Of a stretch of DNA of 64,000 nucleotides, positions 26,166 through 38,026 are shown piece by piece. Source of the DNA: Vampirovibrio chlorellavorus. Lineage in GTDB: Bacteria; Cyanobacteriota; Vampirovibrionia; Vampirovibrionales; Vampirovibrionaceae. The stretch is taken from contig NZ_QFWH01000003.1 of NCBI RefSeq assembly GCF_003149375.1, positions 124,001 through 188,000 of the forward strand. Reading direction: 5' to 3'. The notes under the pieces were generated by a model. It worked only from the letters and a program-made list of their open reading frames with translations. It had not been told where the DNA came from and made no database searches. Position 1 is the first letter of the stretch, and every line of letters starts with the position of its first letter. Position numbers and translations under genes: made by a program.

Positions 26166-27476
26166 ATGCTGTCCTCACTGTTTTTGAATAACCCGTTTGA
26201 AAAGCCCAAATCGCCCTTAAAACAAAGCTATTGGGACAACCGGCGACGAGAGCAAGGGGCCCGCACGGATCAGACTACTCTGGAACCGGTCACCCCGGTT
26301 TTTTCTCAAGCGCCGGCGGAAGATACGTTTTCCCTGACGCCCTTGCCCTTGTTTGAGTCGGAGCCGCCCTTTCCGCTCTTGGAGCGTGCTGAGTCTCTGG
26401 CGTTCAGCCTGCCTGCCCCGAATTTCTCTCCCGACTCCGACAGGGGGAAATCGTCAGCGGAACCGGCGGACGAAGCATGGGTTTCGCCCTTTTGGGCCGA
26501 TTGGCTGGGCCTCTCCGCCCCAGAGCAGTCCCCGGACGCTCCAGCCAGCGCCGCACAGGCCCAGCCAGCCAAAAATAAGGCCCCCAAAAAGCGGAAGGCT
26601 TCCGCTTTCTCCGCTCAGGAGCCGGGCGGGGTGCGAAATCAGCCACGCCGACAGGCCAAGGATGATCATTATTTGAACTCCCTTGCGCTGAAAGAGGACC
26701 TGAGGGAGTCCTCGCAGTCACCGCCGACCGGTCGCTCTATTCAGGAGCCCCTGTCTCCCCGGGCCCTGGATGCCAAGGCGGGCTCCAGGACTGCCTCCCG
26801 ATCGGTTTTCAGGGCGGGGCGTCAATCTTCCCCAAAGACAGGTCAGCCTGCCGGTTCATCCCCTTGGGCCTTAGCCCCTCAGTCGGCGGGGATAACAGCC
26901 AATTCCCTTCGCGCTGAAGTGAGAGCCTTGTTGGCCACAGATGCCACTCCCTCTGCGCCATCGTCTCAGCCCTCATCCCAGCCTTCGTCTGAACCTTCCC
27001 TGTTTGAGCCGGGGCGTCCCAAGCCCGCACTGTCGGCGCTGGCGCAACAACGCGCTGCGTTGAAAGCCAAAAAGGCCTTAGTCCTTGAGGCCTTTTCCCA
27101 GGGACAAACCGATGGGAAAACTCTGCTTACTACCTATCAAGTAACGCCCAAGCATCTGCGAACCTGGGTTTTAGAGTTTCGTCGGCAGCAGGAGGCCAAG
27201 GGGGTGCAGTCTCCCCGGTTGAGCTGGTCCCGCCCCCAGCATGCTGAAAGTCGCTTGAAACGAAACGCCCCCACAGAAAACGTCCTGACAGAAAGGGCGC
27301 TGAAACGAACCTCCCTGAAACGAAAGCCGGAAGCGAGCTTGGATCTTGAGGAGCAGCCAGTAACCGGGCCCGCCAAACGGAAATCGCAGACCCAGCAGGT
27401 ATCCCAAAATGCTCAAAGCGGCCAAGCCTCCCGCCGCCGGGGAGAACTGGGGCGGTTTGTGCCCATTACCCAGTAG
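26166..27476 (+). CDS. Unrecognised low-complexity protein with a small HTH-like segment
   Basis: A 436-residue protein rich in S, P, A, K and R without a signal peptide or membrane helices. Most of it looks disordered. Near residues 300-350, a helical part reads ALVLEAFSQGQTDGKTLLTT then YQVTPKHLRTWVLEFRRQ, which resembles the helix-turn-helix of transposase-like DNA-binding modules. The C-terminus is strongly basic (repeated LKR and KRK). I do not recognise the family. ATG 26166 is likely, though TTG/GTG starts 12-21 bases upstream exist. It is convergent with the next two genes. Confidence 0.6.
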   Translation: MLSSLFLNNPFEKPKSPLKQSYWDNRRREQGARTDQTTLEPVTPVFSQAPAEDTFSLTPLPLFESEPPFPLLERAESLAFSLPAPNFSPDSDRGKSSAEPADEAWVSPFWADWLGLSAPEQSPDAPASAAQAQPAKNKAPKKRKASAFSAQEPGGVRNQPRRQAKDDHYLNSLALKEDLRESSQSPPTGRSIQEPLSPRALDAKAGSRTASRSVFRAGRQSSPKTGQPAGSSPWALAPQSAGITANSLRAEVRALLATDATPSAPSSQPSSQPSSEPSLFEPGRPKPALSALAQQRAALKAKKALVLEAFSQGQTDGKTLLTTYQVTPKHLRTWVLEFRRQQEAKGVQSPRLSWSRPQHAESRLKRNAPTENVLTERALKRTSLKRKPEASLDLEEQPVTGPAKRKSQTQQVSQNAQSGQASRRRGELGRFVPITQ

Positions 27477-27508
27477 CCCTATGCCCTGCCGGAGATCACA
27501 GGGTCGTC

Positions 27509-28339
27509 TCAGGCAAAGGTCAGCTTTCCTTGGGTATCGACCGCAATACGGGCCAGATCGAGCAGTTGGCCCAGTACTTTTCGACGGGCGCTGTCGGTGG
27601 ATGTTCCCAGATCGGTCTGGATTTTTTGCAACAGCTTTTGCACGAACGCTTTGCTCTCGTTGCTTTCCGGTTGCCCCAGGGCTTCCAGCACAAACCCAAT
27701 CAGGCGGGTATTGGGCTGGTTATTTTGCTGGGTCAGCCCCGCCCCACTGAGGGCGGACAACAAAATGTCCTGCCGCGGTGCTGGCAGTTGTTTGAGGTAG
27801 TCGGCTTTTAAAAACGCGGTGGGGTTTATTTCTCCGCTGTCACTCAGATCCTGAATGAGCTTTTGTACAGCGGGCTGGTACTTGTCGGCCCCCTTGGCCA
27901 GTGCAGACATCAGGGCTTCTCCCAGCGCCTCCCGGGTGAAGACCCCGGTCTTGAGATCCGCCCTCACCGCGGCCACATCCTGCTCGGTCAATGTGATGGT
28001 TGTGGCTGTGGGATCCTGCTGCCCTGCTTTTTTGGAAAAGTAATTTTCCAAAGCGCTGAGCGCCGGGTTTTGGGATGGGGTACCGGGTAGGCCCGGCACG
28101 CCTGGTACAAAGGACGAGGGCAACTGGGCCAGCAAGTCCGGCGGGAGCGGCTGACCGGTCATCTGGCTCATCATTAGCATCAGCATCATGAGCATCATCT
28201 GGTTTTGAATGGCCCCGGGCTGCGCATTGCTGTCCGTGCCCGTGACGCCACCGCCATTTTGTAAACTCTTGGCATAGCGCGCGTAATCGCCCAGTGTTTT
28301 TTGGGTGTTCTGTCCAAACGCGCTATTGAAAAAGTCCAT
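27509..28339 (-). CDS. Unrecognised helical protein with a methionine-rich stretch
   Basis: A 276-residue protein. A short N-terminus (MDFFNSAFGQNTQKTL) is followed by a Met/Leu-rich segment around residues 47-62 (MMLMMLMLMMSQM), a proline-rich linker and a C-terminal half of amphipathic helices (ALGEALMSALAKGADKY, GFVLEALGQPESNESK). I see no catalytic motif. The Met-rich run could be a membrane-associated or metal-binding helix. It probably shares a transcript with the next gene, which lies 112 bp upstream on the same strand. Confidence 0.65.
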   Translation of the reverse strand: MDFFNSAFGQNTQKTLGDYARYAKSLQNGGGVTGTDSNAQPGAIQNQMMLMMLMLMMSQMTGQPLPPDLLAQLPSSFVPGVPGLPGTPSQNPALSALENYFSKKAGQQDPTATTITLTEQDVAAVRADLKTGVFTREALGEALMSALAKGADKYQPAVQKLIQDLSDSGEINPTAFLKADYLKQLPAPRQDILLSALSGAGLTQQNNQPNTRLIGFVLEALGQPESNESKAFVQKLLQKIQTDLGTSTDSARRKVLGQLLDLARIAVDTQGKLTFA

Positions 28340-28451
28340 GCCGTGGCCTCAGTCGATGACTAGAGGATGTATCGGTATTTTCAAAAACAACTTTAGGATT
28401 CACCCTGAAGTATAAAGATATGTGAATGCAGTAGCCCGGGCCTGAACGGAA

Positions 28452-29996
28452 TCAAGGTTGGGCAGGCGGATCCCACCATGCCCGCAGGGGGCGACGGAGC
28501 CCTTCTCCCAGACTTTGGGGGATGAACTGGCTGACGGCGTCATCCAGGTACAAGGCGTCTTCCGGGCGGGGCAACTGCTGCCGAGCCTGGGCCTCATAGC
28601 GTTTATCCGCCTGGCGGATGGCTGCCGGGGATTCAAAAGCGTCGTAGAAAGTGTCCCCATCCGGGTCAATCACCAGCTGGCGATCGGCTTCCAGCGCTTT
28701 TTGTTTGTGCAAATCCCGGAGTTCCTGAGCGGGCTTTTTTCCCTGAGTATGCAGGGTTTCCACTTGAACCTGGGCCTTTAGCATTTTTTCGGCGTTGCCC
28801 TTGCCCAGTTCCTGCCCGACTGAATGGGAAAGCTGGTATTCCGCCTTATGAACCTGCGCCGCATGGAACAGCGGTTTTGCCCCTGCCCCTTTGGGGATAC
28901 GGTGATGGGCCATGTGCCCCAGCACCACGGCGGCTTCCCTGGGTTGATTGAGGGCTCCCCGCAGGACATCGCCCGCCGTCCCGGTTTGGTAATAATCCCG
29001 TTCCCGAATGGCGTCATTTAAAGCGGCGGGATCTTGCTGGCGCAATTCGGCATCCAGCTGATGAATCCGTTGATCTCGGGCCTCCAGTTGCTGATGGGCT
29101 TTCTCCCGTGGAGAAAGTTCGTTGCCGAATAACGGTTCCCGGTTCGGTTTGGGCAGTCTGGCCGGGGCTGCTTGCGGGAGGAGTCTGGCGGGTTCTGGGG
29201 CTTGCAGCCGGGTGGCCTTGGCATTAATCTGCTGTGGCGGCAGGGTATTTTTCAGCAGGGCCGCTAAATCCTCCGCCGATTCCGCCTGAAGGGAGCCCGA
29301 TTTGAGTTGACCCTTCTGGTAGTTTCTCAGTTCTCCGTGTTTGTGGGCAAGATCCGCCAGCTTCACGTCTTTGAGTTGCCCGGTTTTTTGCTCATACCGC
29401 TCCGCTTTGCGGGCCACCTTGGCCTGACGGTGGCCCAGGGCGGCTACCTGCGGGGTGGCGGATAACACTTCCGTGCCCGTTCGGGTGTAATCGACGGGAT
29501 TGGGCGTGGTGTATTGCGAGGGATTCAATCCTTTTTTCAGGCCCTTTTGGGCGGCGAACCCGTCGATCAAGCCCCTGCCCAGTTCACTGCTCAGGCCCAG
29601 GGGCCCAAGTTCCTCAGCCAGGGCCCTGGATACGACAGGCCCTTGCAGTTCACGCTCGGCCACGCTAATGCCCACCCGCTGGATGGAGCTTTTGCTTGCG
29701 ACGTCCACCAATTTTTCGGTCAGGGCCGTTTGGGTTTCATCACGTTTTTCAATGGCCTGTACCAGCTGGTTATGGGCTTTAACCTGCTTTTTTTCCGCCT
29801 GATACACATCTTCGCTTAATTCGCGCCTTAATTTTCGCTCGGTGGGCTGTATACCCTCAGAACGTTTGAACTGCCCCTTGCCGCTTTTTCTAGTGCCGGT
29901 TTTGGTGCCCAGTTTAAACGGCCATTTGAATGACCATCGTGTCCCTTGTCCGGTTTCCACAGAATGATTTTTCCACGCTTTGTGATGTGCATGCAT
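28452..29996 (-). CDS. Unrecognised large charged protein, predicted coiled-coil/disordered
   Basis: A 514-residue protein rich in K, Q, E, R and A. The first 45 residues are basic and include [20 protein letters not shown]. Long heptad-like stretches follow (about residues 45-110 and 300-345). [20 protein letters not shown] and [20 protein letters not shown] are typical. No signal peptide or membrane helix is clear, and I do not recognise the family. It lies between SecA and the Met-rich protein on the same strand; the N-terminus ends 70 bp from the SecA stop. A structural role is possible but cannot be shown. Confidence 0.6.
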
Positions 29997-30066
29997 AAAC
30001 GCTTTATTTGTTTATTTTGTGCGTGAAAATATTAATGTGGAAAGACCAATGACCGGGCAGACGCTC

Positions 30067-33000
30067 CTAGAAGGGGTTAATCTTGCTGGGCTTTTTCCGG
30101 GAGCGATTTTCATCGGTACCCTCGCCCGGCTCGGTGGCGGAATCGGCTTCCGCCGGGGAGGGGAGTTCGGCCTCAATGAAGGTGGTGGCCGTAGTCATTT
30201 CCGGAATTTCCTGAATATGCTCCAGCGCTTCGGTCAATGGGGTGTGGTGCATCTCCTCGTCCACACTCAGCACCGGTTCTTCCATCTGGCGCTGCATCTG
30301 GATTTCAATGCGGGTGTTGAAGAGAATCATCACCGTATCCCGCTGGATTTCATAAGTCAGGTTCTGGAACATTTCAAAGGCTTCCCGCTTGTATTCAATC
30401 AAGGGGTCCTTTTGTCCGTAGGCCCGCAGGCCAATGCCCTCTCTCAAGCCGTCCAGGTTGTGCAGGTAGTCAATCCAGCGGTTGTCGATGACCGAGAGTA
30501 AAACATCCCGCTCAATGCGGCGCAGCGGATGCTTGATTTCAGCCACTTTCTCCGCGGGAAGATTGGCCAGTTCCGCGCTGACCTGTTCGTCATCTTCGTC
30601 CAGACCGGCCAGATTCACCCCGTGGGAGGCTTCCAGTTCTTGAGAAATGCGGCTGAGTTCGCTTTCCAGCGTGTCGTAAACCTTGACGCCTTCGGTTTTT
30701 ACAAAGTCCAGCACCTGGGCCTGACTTTTGCCGCTCAGGCTTTCCACGGTGACGATTGGCCCCAGTTGCGGGCAAATGCCATGAATGGTGTTCAGCATTT
30801 CGGCCAGCACGTCCTCGGCCCAGTCTTCCGGGGTGGTGTTGGGCGGCAAGTGGGTGGTTACAATCCGCTCCATGGCCTGTTCCACCATGTGCCTAACGGA
30901 ATCCCGCAGGTTTTCCCCGTTCAGCACCTTTTTGCGCTGATCGTAAATCAGTTGGCGCTGCTCGGTCAGCACGTCGTCGTACTGCAAAATGTTCTTGCGG
31001 ATATCGAAGTAGTAGGCTTCCACCTTGCGCTGGGCCCCTTCAATGGCCCGGCTGACCATCTTGGCCGAGATCGGCATGGTCTCATCCACCCCCAGCATGT
31101 CCATCATGCCCGAGATGCGATCGCCGCCGAACTTGCGCATCAGACCGTCTTCCAGCGACAAAAAGAAGTGGGTGGAACCCGGATCCCCTTGACGAGCGGC
31201 CCGACCCCGCAACTGGTTATCAATCCGCCGAGATTCGTGGCGTTCTGTCCCGATGATGTGTAAACCGCCCTGGGCCTGCACTTCTTCCTTTTCCACATCG
31301 GTCAGCAGCTTCTTGCGGGCAATGGCCGCTTCCAGTTCTTGCGGGTCCACGGCGCGCCAGTCCATGCCCATCAGTTCAAACTCGCTTTTGGCCATTGCAT
31401 CGGCGTTTCCGCCCAGCAAAATATCGGTACCCCGACCGGCCATGTTGGTGGCGATGGTAATGGCCCCCTTACGACCGGCTTGCGCCACGATCATGGCCTC
31501 TTGCTCGTGATGCTTGGCGTTCAGCACCTGATGGGGCAGACCGTTCTGAATGGCGATGACCGTTTTCAGGGTTTTGGCCAGCCCTTCCAGAAACACCGCC
31601 AAATCTTCGGGCTGATCCTTGGCCAGTTCGGTGAAATCTTCCGGGCGGGCCGCTTCCGGGTTGCGCAATTTGCCAGCCATTTTGTTGTACAATTCGGCGT
31701 CCTTATTGGCATCCAGACTGTTCAGCAGGCGGGCGGCCTTTTCTCGCAGGTGCTGGGTCAGGGTGACCGGCTTGGATAGCAGGTGGGAAATCTCTTCGGA
31801 CTTCTCGATGGACACTGTGCCCACCAGCACCGGGCGACCCAGTTGATGGTATTCCACGATCTCTTCCACCACCTTGAGCATCTTGATGCGCTCATTCTTG
31901 TAAATGGTGTCCGGCAGGTTGTTGCGCTGATCGGAGCGGTTGGTGGGGATGGTGGTGACACTGAGGTTGTAAATCTTGCCAAATTCTGCCTCTTCGGTCT
32001 GGGCGGTGCCGGTCATCCCGGAGAGCTTGGGATACAGGCGGAACAGGTTCTGGAAGGTGATGCTGGCCAAGGTCTGGGTTTCATCCTGGATGGCGACACC
32101 CTCCTTGGCTTCCACGGCCTGGTGCAGGCCATCGCTCCAGCGGCGTCCATCCATCAAGCGGCCGGTGAACTCGTCCACAATGACCACTTCGTTGTTTTTG
32201 ACTACGTAGTCCACATCCAGCCGGAACAGTTCCTTGGCTTTCAGGGCCTGCAGCAGGTGATGGGCCATGTTGTGCTGAATGTCAAACAGGTCGTCCACTC
32301 CCAGGATTTCCTGAGCCCGATCGATGCCCTCTTCGGTTAACACCACGTTGCGACCCTTTTCGTCCACGGTGTAATCCCGTTCCGGCTGCAATAAGGGGGC
32401 AATCCGGGCCATGGTTCGGTACATATCCGCCGATTGCTCCAATCGTCCGCTGATAATCAGCGGGGTGCGGGCTTCATCAATCAGGATGCTGTCCACTTCG
32501 TCGATAATGGCAAAGTTAAACGGACGCTGAACCAATTGGCTTTTGGAACCGGCCATATTGTCCCGCAGGTAGTCGAATCCAAATTCGTTATTGGTGCCGT
32601 AGGTAATGTCTGCGGCGTAAGCGGCCTTTTTATCGGCGAAAGCGTTGAAACTGCGCTGCTGGGACAGCACCATGCCGGTACTCAGTCCCAAAAAGTTGTA
32701 GACCTTGCCCATCCACTCAGCGTCCCGGCGGGCCAGGTAGTCGTTTACGGTGATGACATGAACCCCTTTGCCGGTCAGGGCGTTCAGATAGGCGGGCAGG
32801 GTGGCCACCAGCGTCTTTCCTTCCCCGGTTCGCATTTCAGCGATGCCACCATCGTGCAATACCATGCCGCCCAGCAATTGCACGTCAAAATGGCGCATGT
32901 TCAGCACCCGGCGGCTGGCCTCCCGCACCACGGCAAAGGCCTCTGGCAAAATCATGTCCAGCATCTCTTTTTCCAGCTGGCGATCCCGCTTTTCGGTTTC

Positions 33001-33177
33001 CCCACGCTCCCGTCCCGCCAGCATTTGCCGAAAGTAGTCCGTCTTGCCTCGCAGGTCATCATCGCTGAGGGCTTGCATTTCCGCTTCCAGATCGTTGATA
33101 TGATCCACGATGGGCTCACGGGCTTTGATTTTACGCTCGTTGGGATCGGGCAGGATCTTGCGGATTAAGTCGAACAT
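30067..33177 (-). CDS. secA: Preprotein translocase ATPase SecA
   Basis: A 1036-residue SecA, the motor that pushes unfolded precursors through SecYEG. Walker A is AEMRTGEGKTLVATLPAYLN and the helicase motifs NDYLARRDAEWMG, IDEVDSILIDEARTPLI and GRGTDILLGGN are intact; RGRAARQGDPGSTHFFLS follows. The protein is longer than usual. An insertion of about 70 residues sits in the second nucleotide-binding domain, between SIEKSEEISHLL and GLPHQVLNAKH (about residues 468-540). The C-terminus ends in a charged KKPSKINPF tail without the Cys/His zinc motif seen in many SecAs. ATG 33177 is chosen because it begins at the conserved MFDLIRKI; the open frame upstream has no family match. Confidence 0.95.
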   Translation of the reverse strand: MFDLIRKILPDPNERKIKAREPIVDHINDLEAEMQALSDDDLRGKTDYFRQMLAGRERGETEKRDRQLEKEMLDMILPEAFAVVREASRRVLNMRHFDVQLLGGMVLHDGGIAEMRTGEGKTLVATLPAYLNALTGKGVHVITVNDYLARRDAEWMGKVYNFLGLSTGMVLSQQRSFNAFADKKAAYAADITYGTNNEFGFDYLRDNMAGSKSQLVQRPFNFAIIDEVDSILIDEARTPLIISGRLEQSADMYRTMARIAPLLQPERDYTVDEKGRNVVLTEEGIDRAQEILGVDDLFDIQHNMAHHLLQALKAKELFRLDVDYVVKNNEVVIVDEFTGRLMDGRRWSDGLHQAVEAKEGVAIQDETQTLASITFQNLFRLYPKLSGMTGTAQTEEAEFGKIYNLSVTTIPTNRSDQRNNLPDTIYKNERIKMLKVVEEIVEYHQLGRPVLVGTVSIEKSEEISHLLSKPVTLTQHLREKAARLLNSLDANKDAELYNKMAGKLRNPEAARPEDFTELAKDQPEDLAVFLEGLAKTLKTVIAIQNGLPHQVLNAKHHEQEAMIVAQAGRKGAITIATNMAGRGTDILLGGNADAMAKSEFELMGMDWRAVDPQELEAAIARKKLLTDVEKEEVQAQGGLHIIGTERHESRRIDNQLRGRAARQGDPGSTHFFLSLEDGLMRKFGGDRISGMMDMLGVDETMPISAKMVSRAIEGAQRKVEAYYFDIRKNILQYDDVLTEQRQLIYDQRKKVLNGENLRDSVRHMVEQAMERIVTTHLPPNTTPEDWAEDVLAEMLNTIHGICPQLGPIVTVESLSGKSQAQVLDFVKTEGVKVYDTLESELSRISQELEASHGVNLAGLDEDDEQVSAELANLPAEKVAEIKHPLRRIERDVLLSVIDNRWIDYLHNLDGLREGIGLRAYGQKDPLIEYKREAFEMFQNLTYEIQRDTVMILFNTRIEIQMQRQMEEPVLSVDEEMHHTPLTEALEHIQEIPEMTTATTFIEAELPSPAEADSATEPGEGTDENRSRKKPSKINPF

Positions 33178-33345
33178 GAAGGGGTCTCTCTGACTTTGGG
33201 CATGCTGTGACGGGCGCTGACCGCTCAAATTCAGGCGGGCTTTGCTGAAAACTCTTAATAGTATACGCAAAATCCGCCCGGATTGTCATCGCTCTGCCAA
33301 AAAGCCTTATCGGGCTGGCGCCCAGCGGGCTTCATAAAAATTTTC

Positions 33346-33379
33346 ATCGGGGTGTTTACAAAATTCTATCAGGGTGTTT
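33346..33379. repeat. Direct repeat with 22-bp period upstream of secA
   Basis: ATCGGGGTGTTT (33346-33357) and ATCAGGGTGTTT (33368-33379) match at 11 of 12 bases and are 22 bp apart, two helical turns. They lie in the 300-bp divergent region between secA and a small gene, so they could be tandem binding sites on one face of the DNA. Confidence 0.5.
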
Positions 33380-33477
33380 TAATGACACTAACCTAAGTGT
33401 TTGAAAGACAAAAACCTGACTCGTCTACCAACTTTTTCCCTGGAAGGAAACCAATTTCAGAAAGTGAGTGTTTTCGT

Positions 33478-33690
33478 ATGAATGCCTTTGGAGCCGCCCT
33501 TAAAACCCTCCTGAACCCAGTGGTCAGTCAACCCGCCCGGGCCATCACTCCGACGTTCAAAGGCGCCACCGCCAGCGGCAGTGCCAATCTGTGCGTGGAC
33601 ACCTTTAACGGAACGCCCCTGTTCACGGGCTCCAGTTCCCTGGCGAAATATCAAACCCACAGTTTGGGTCACCTGGATACCTTTGCCTGA
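33478..33690 (+). CDS. Small unrecognised protein
   Basis: A 70-residue frame starting MNAFGAALKTLLNPVVSQPA, rich in A, T, S and G, without membrane helices and with one cysteine. Only a weak purine-rich sequence precedes the ATG. The frame also stays open upstream to 33397. It is followed by a bidirectional terminator, which supports it as a transcribed gene. No family was recognised. Confidence 0.4.
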   Translation: MNAFGAALKTLLNPVVSQPARAITPTFKGATASGSANLCVDTFNGTPLFTGSSSLAKYQTHSLGHLDTFA

Positions 33691-33799
33691 TTGCCCTAAC
33701 CTGATTACCCTGAATCGTGTGACGCAGGTTTCATTCATTCATTGTTTTAACGCAATCTAAAATCCCGAAAAACACATATTTCCCCTCAGATTTTACCCA

Positions 33800-33843
33800 T
33801 CAAAAAACCGGCCGAGCGTGATGCCTAGCCGGCTTTTCTTTTT
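33800..33843. terminator. Bidirectional terminator at the end of the ATP synthase operon
   Basis: AAAACCGGC and GCCGGCTTTT arms surround a short loop, with A-runs on one side and T-runs on the other. It can end the minus-strand ATP synthase transcript, whose last stop is 9 bp away, and the plus-strand small gene. Confidence 0.8.
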
Positions 33844-33851
33844 GAGCTTGT

Positions 33852-34790
33852 TTATTTCAGCGCTTCGGCGCCACCGACGATTTCCAGAATTTCCTGGGTA
33901 ATGGCGGCCTGGCGAACCTTGTTGTACTGAATGGTCAGGCGGTTGATCATGTCTCCGGCGTTGCTGGTGGCGTTGGACATGGCCGTCATCCGGGCGGCTA
34001 GCTCGCTGGCGGACCCTTCCAGTAACAACGTGTACAGCAGATTGCTGACAAACATGGGCACCATTTTATCCAGAATGCTGACCGCATTGGGCTCCAGCAA
34101 CAATTCAGGCTTCAACTCGCTGGGAGAGACGCTGTAGTGGCTGTCATTCAGGCTGGGAATCAGCTCTGGCTCCCAGTCGATAAACGAGCGCACCGGGATG
34201 ACCGGACTGATCTGGACCTTGTAGGAAATCATGGACACAAAATGTGTGGATAAGACATCGATGGTGTCAATTTTTTCATCCAGAAACGCCTGGGTCATGG
34301 TCTGGGCAATCAGGTTGGCGTCTTCCACGGTGGGAGCCGCGGAGATACCGGCGCTCCGCCCTAGAATCTCCGAGTTGGAGTATCGGGCAAATGCCTGAAT
34401 GGCCTTGTTACCCACCAGGTAGAACTTGGGGGTTAAGCCACGGGCCTTGATCTCCTTTTCCAGGCGAAACGCCTGACGAATGACCGCCGAGTTGTAGTTG
34501 CCGCACAGGCCCCGGTCAGAACTGATCACCACGATGCCCACATTGTGAATTTGCCGGGATTGCAGCAAATCCGCGTAGCGAGAGCCACTGATGTCCTGAT
34601 TGTGGTTTTTCAGCGCATTGAAGACATCACTGAAAATCTGGCGGAATTCCGACGCGTAAGGGCGCGCCGCTTTCACGCGGTTTTCAGCGCGCTTGACCTT
34701 GGCCGCGGCCACCATGCGCATGGCTTGGGTGATTTTTTGGGTACTCTTGACGCTTTTAATCCGGCGTCGGATGTCTTTCAGGTTGGGCAT
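33852..34790 (-). CDS. atpG: ATP synthase gamma subunit
   Basis: A 312-residue central-stalk subunit. MPNLKDIRRRIKSVKSTQKI and the C-terminal SASELAARMTAMSNATSNAG, then RLTIQYNKVRQAAITQEI are diagnostic. It is the rotor that couples proton flow to catalysis. Chloroplast and cyanobacterial gammas carry an inserted regulatory loop with, in chloroplasts, a redox-active cysteine pair. Here the middle region (SPVIPVRSFIDWEPELIPSL) has no such cysteine loop, and the only cysteine is in DRGLCGNYN. It is the last gene of the operon, 24 bp after atpA. Confidence 0.96.
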   Translation of the reverse strand: MPNLKDIRRRIKSVKSTQKITQAMRMVAAAKVKRAENRVKAARPYASEFRQIFSDVFNALKNHNQDISGSRYADLLQSRQIHNVGIVVISSDRGLCGNYNSAVIRQAFRLEKEIKARGLTPKFYLVGNKAIQAFARYSNSEILGRSAGISAAPTVEDANLIAQTMTQAFLDEKIDTIDVLSTHFVSMISYKVQISPVIPVRSFIDWEPELIPSLNDSHYSVSPSELKPELLLEPNAVSILDKMVPMFVSNLLYTLLLEGSASELAARMTAMSNATSNAGDMINRLTIQYNKVRQAAITQEILEIVGGAEALK

Positions 34791-34814
34791 GGGTTGCTTC
34801 CTTCGCTGACCTTC

Positions 34815-36962
<2,148 letters not shown>

Positions 36963-36963
<1 letters not shown>

Positions 36964-37550
36964 CAGCGCTGGCCTCCCTTGATTTGTGACAGTTCATCCA
37001 GAAAACTTTCAACGGAACGCTTTTGGTCAGCGGCGTTTAATTGAGCGGCCAGCTCGGTTCGGGCATCGGCCAGCGCGTCACTCAACAAACGGCGCTCCAG
37101 ATCCTTGATGGCTGCCCGGCGCTCCAGTTCCATCCGCTTTTTGGCGTTTTCCACAATTTTGGTCGATTCGTTACGGGCGTCGCTCAGAATCTGGTTGGAC
37201 ATGGCCTCCGCCGAAGTGCGGGCTGTGGTTAAAATTTCGTTGATCTCATCGGTCAAGGCGCCGGTCTTCCGCTTGGCCTCTTCCAGTTGGGCCAGGGCAT
37301 TCTTTTTTTGCAACTCAACGGCCTCGACTTCCGCGGCCAGTTTTTGGCGCTGGGCGTCAATGCCCCCGAAGAGATTCAGCTTTTTGGCGACAAATCCCAG
37401 AATCAGCACTACCAACAGGACGTTGAACACATTGGAGTGCTCCAGTTGCTGGAGGAAGGTCATGGGGTGTTCACCGCTCTCGTGGTGCGCCTGCAGCCAG
37501 AACACGGAGGCTTGCTGCAAGAAGGGATTGATTGTTTGTGTAAGTAACAT
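36963..37550 (-). CDS. atpF: ATP synthase subunit b
   Basis: A 195-residue stalk protein. After a 36-residue N-terminal part comes one membrane helix (VFNVLLVVLILGFVAKKLNL), then a long charged helix that forms the peripheral stalk. It pairs with b' from the adjacent gene, an arrangement seen in cyanobacteria, chloroplasts and some other bacteria. A start further inside (M at residue 30, 37463) would remove the odd N-terminal extension and is possible. Confidence 0.92.
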
Positions 37551-37579
37551 TCCTGCTGTACTCGCTCCTGTGTGGATGA

Positions 37580-38026
37580 CTAACTACCCGTGGCGGAACC
37601 GATTTTTCCACCGGTTTTGACTTTGGCAATGACGGCTCGGGTCAGGGAGGCGCGTTCCGATTCCAGCTCTCCGTAAGTGTTTTCCCGCCAGATGGATAGA
37701 TCCGCCATTTGGCGATCGGTTTCCCGTTGGGCGTCATTACGGGCGTGAATCACCAGGTGTTGGGCCGAGGTCTTGGCCTCCTGACGAATTTGCTGGATGA
37801 GTTGATGGGCTTCCAGACGAGCCTGTTTGATGCCAGCCTGATACTCGCTGTGCAGTTTCTCAAACTGCTTTAAAAAATCTTTCGCGGATTGCTCATCCTG
37901 GGTCAGTTTGCGCTCACGCTCATTTTTAATGGCCATAATCGGGTCGAAATAAATGGCCTTCATTAAGGCAACAAAAATAGCAAAACTAAGCAGGACGAAA
38001 AGAAATGTGGCGTTAAAAGTGGGCAT
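37580..38026 (-). CDS. atpF': ATP synthase subunit b'
   Basis: A 148-residue second b-type subunit. It has an N-terminal membrane helix (ATFLFVLLSFAIFVALMKAI), the YFDPIMAIKNERERK motif found in b' proteins, then a charged helix. It forms a heterodimer with b. The gene lies between c and b, as in the cyanobacterial operon, and is separated from c by 135 bp that hold no gene. Confidence 0.93.
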   Translation of the reverse strand: MPTFNATFLFVLLSFAIFVALMKAIYFDPIMAIKNERERKLTQDEQSAKDFLKQFEKLHSEYQAGIKQARLEAHQLIQQIRQEAKTSAQHLVIHARNDAQRETDRQMADLSIWRENTYGELESERASLTRAVIAKVKTGGKIGSATGS

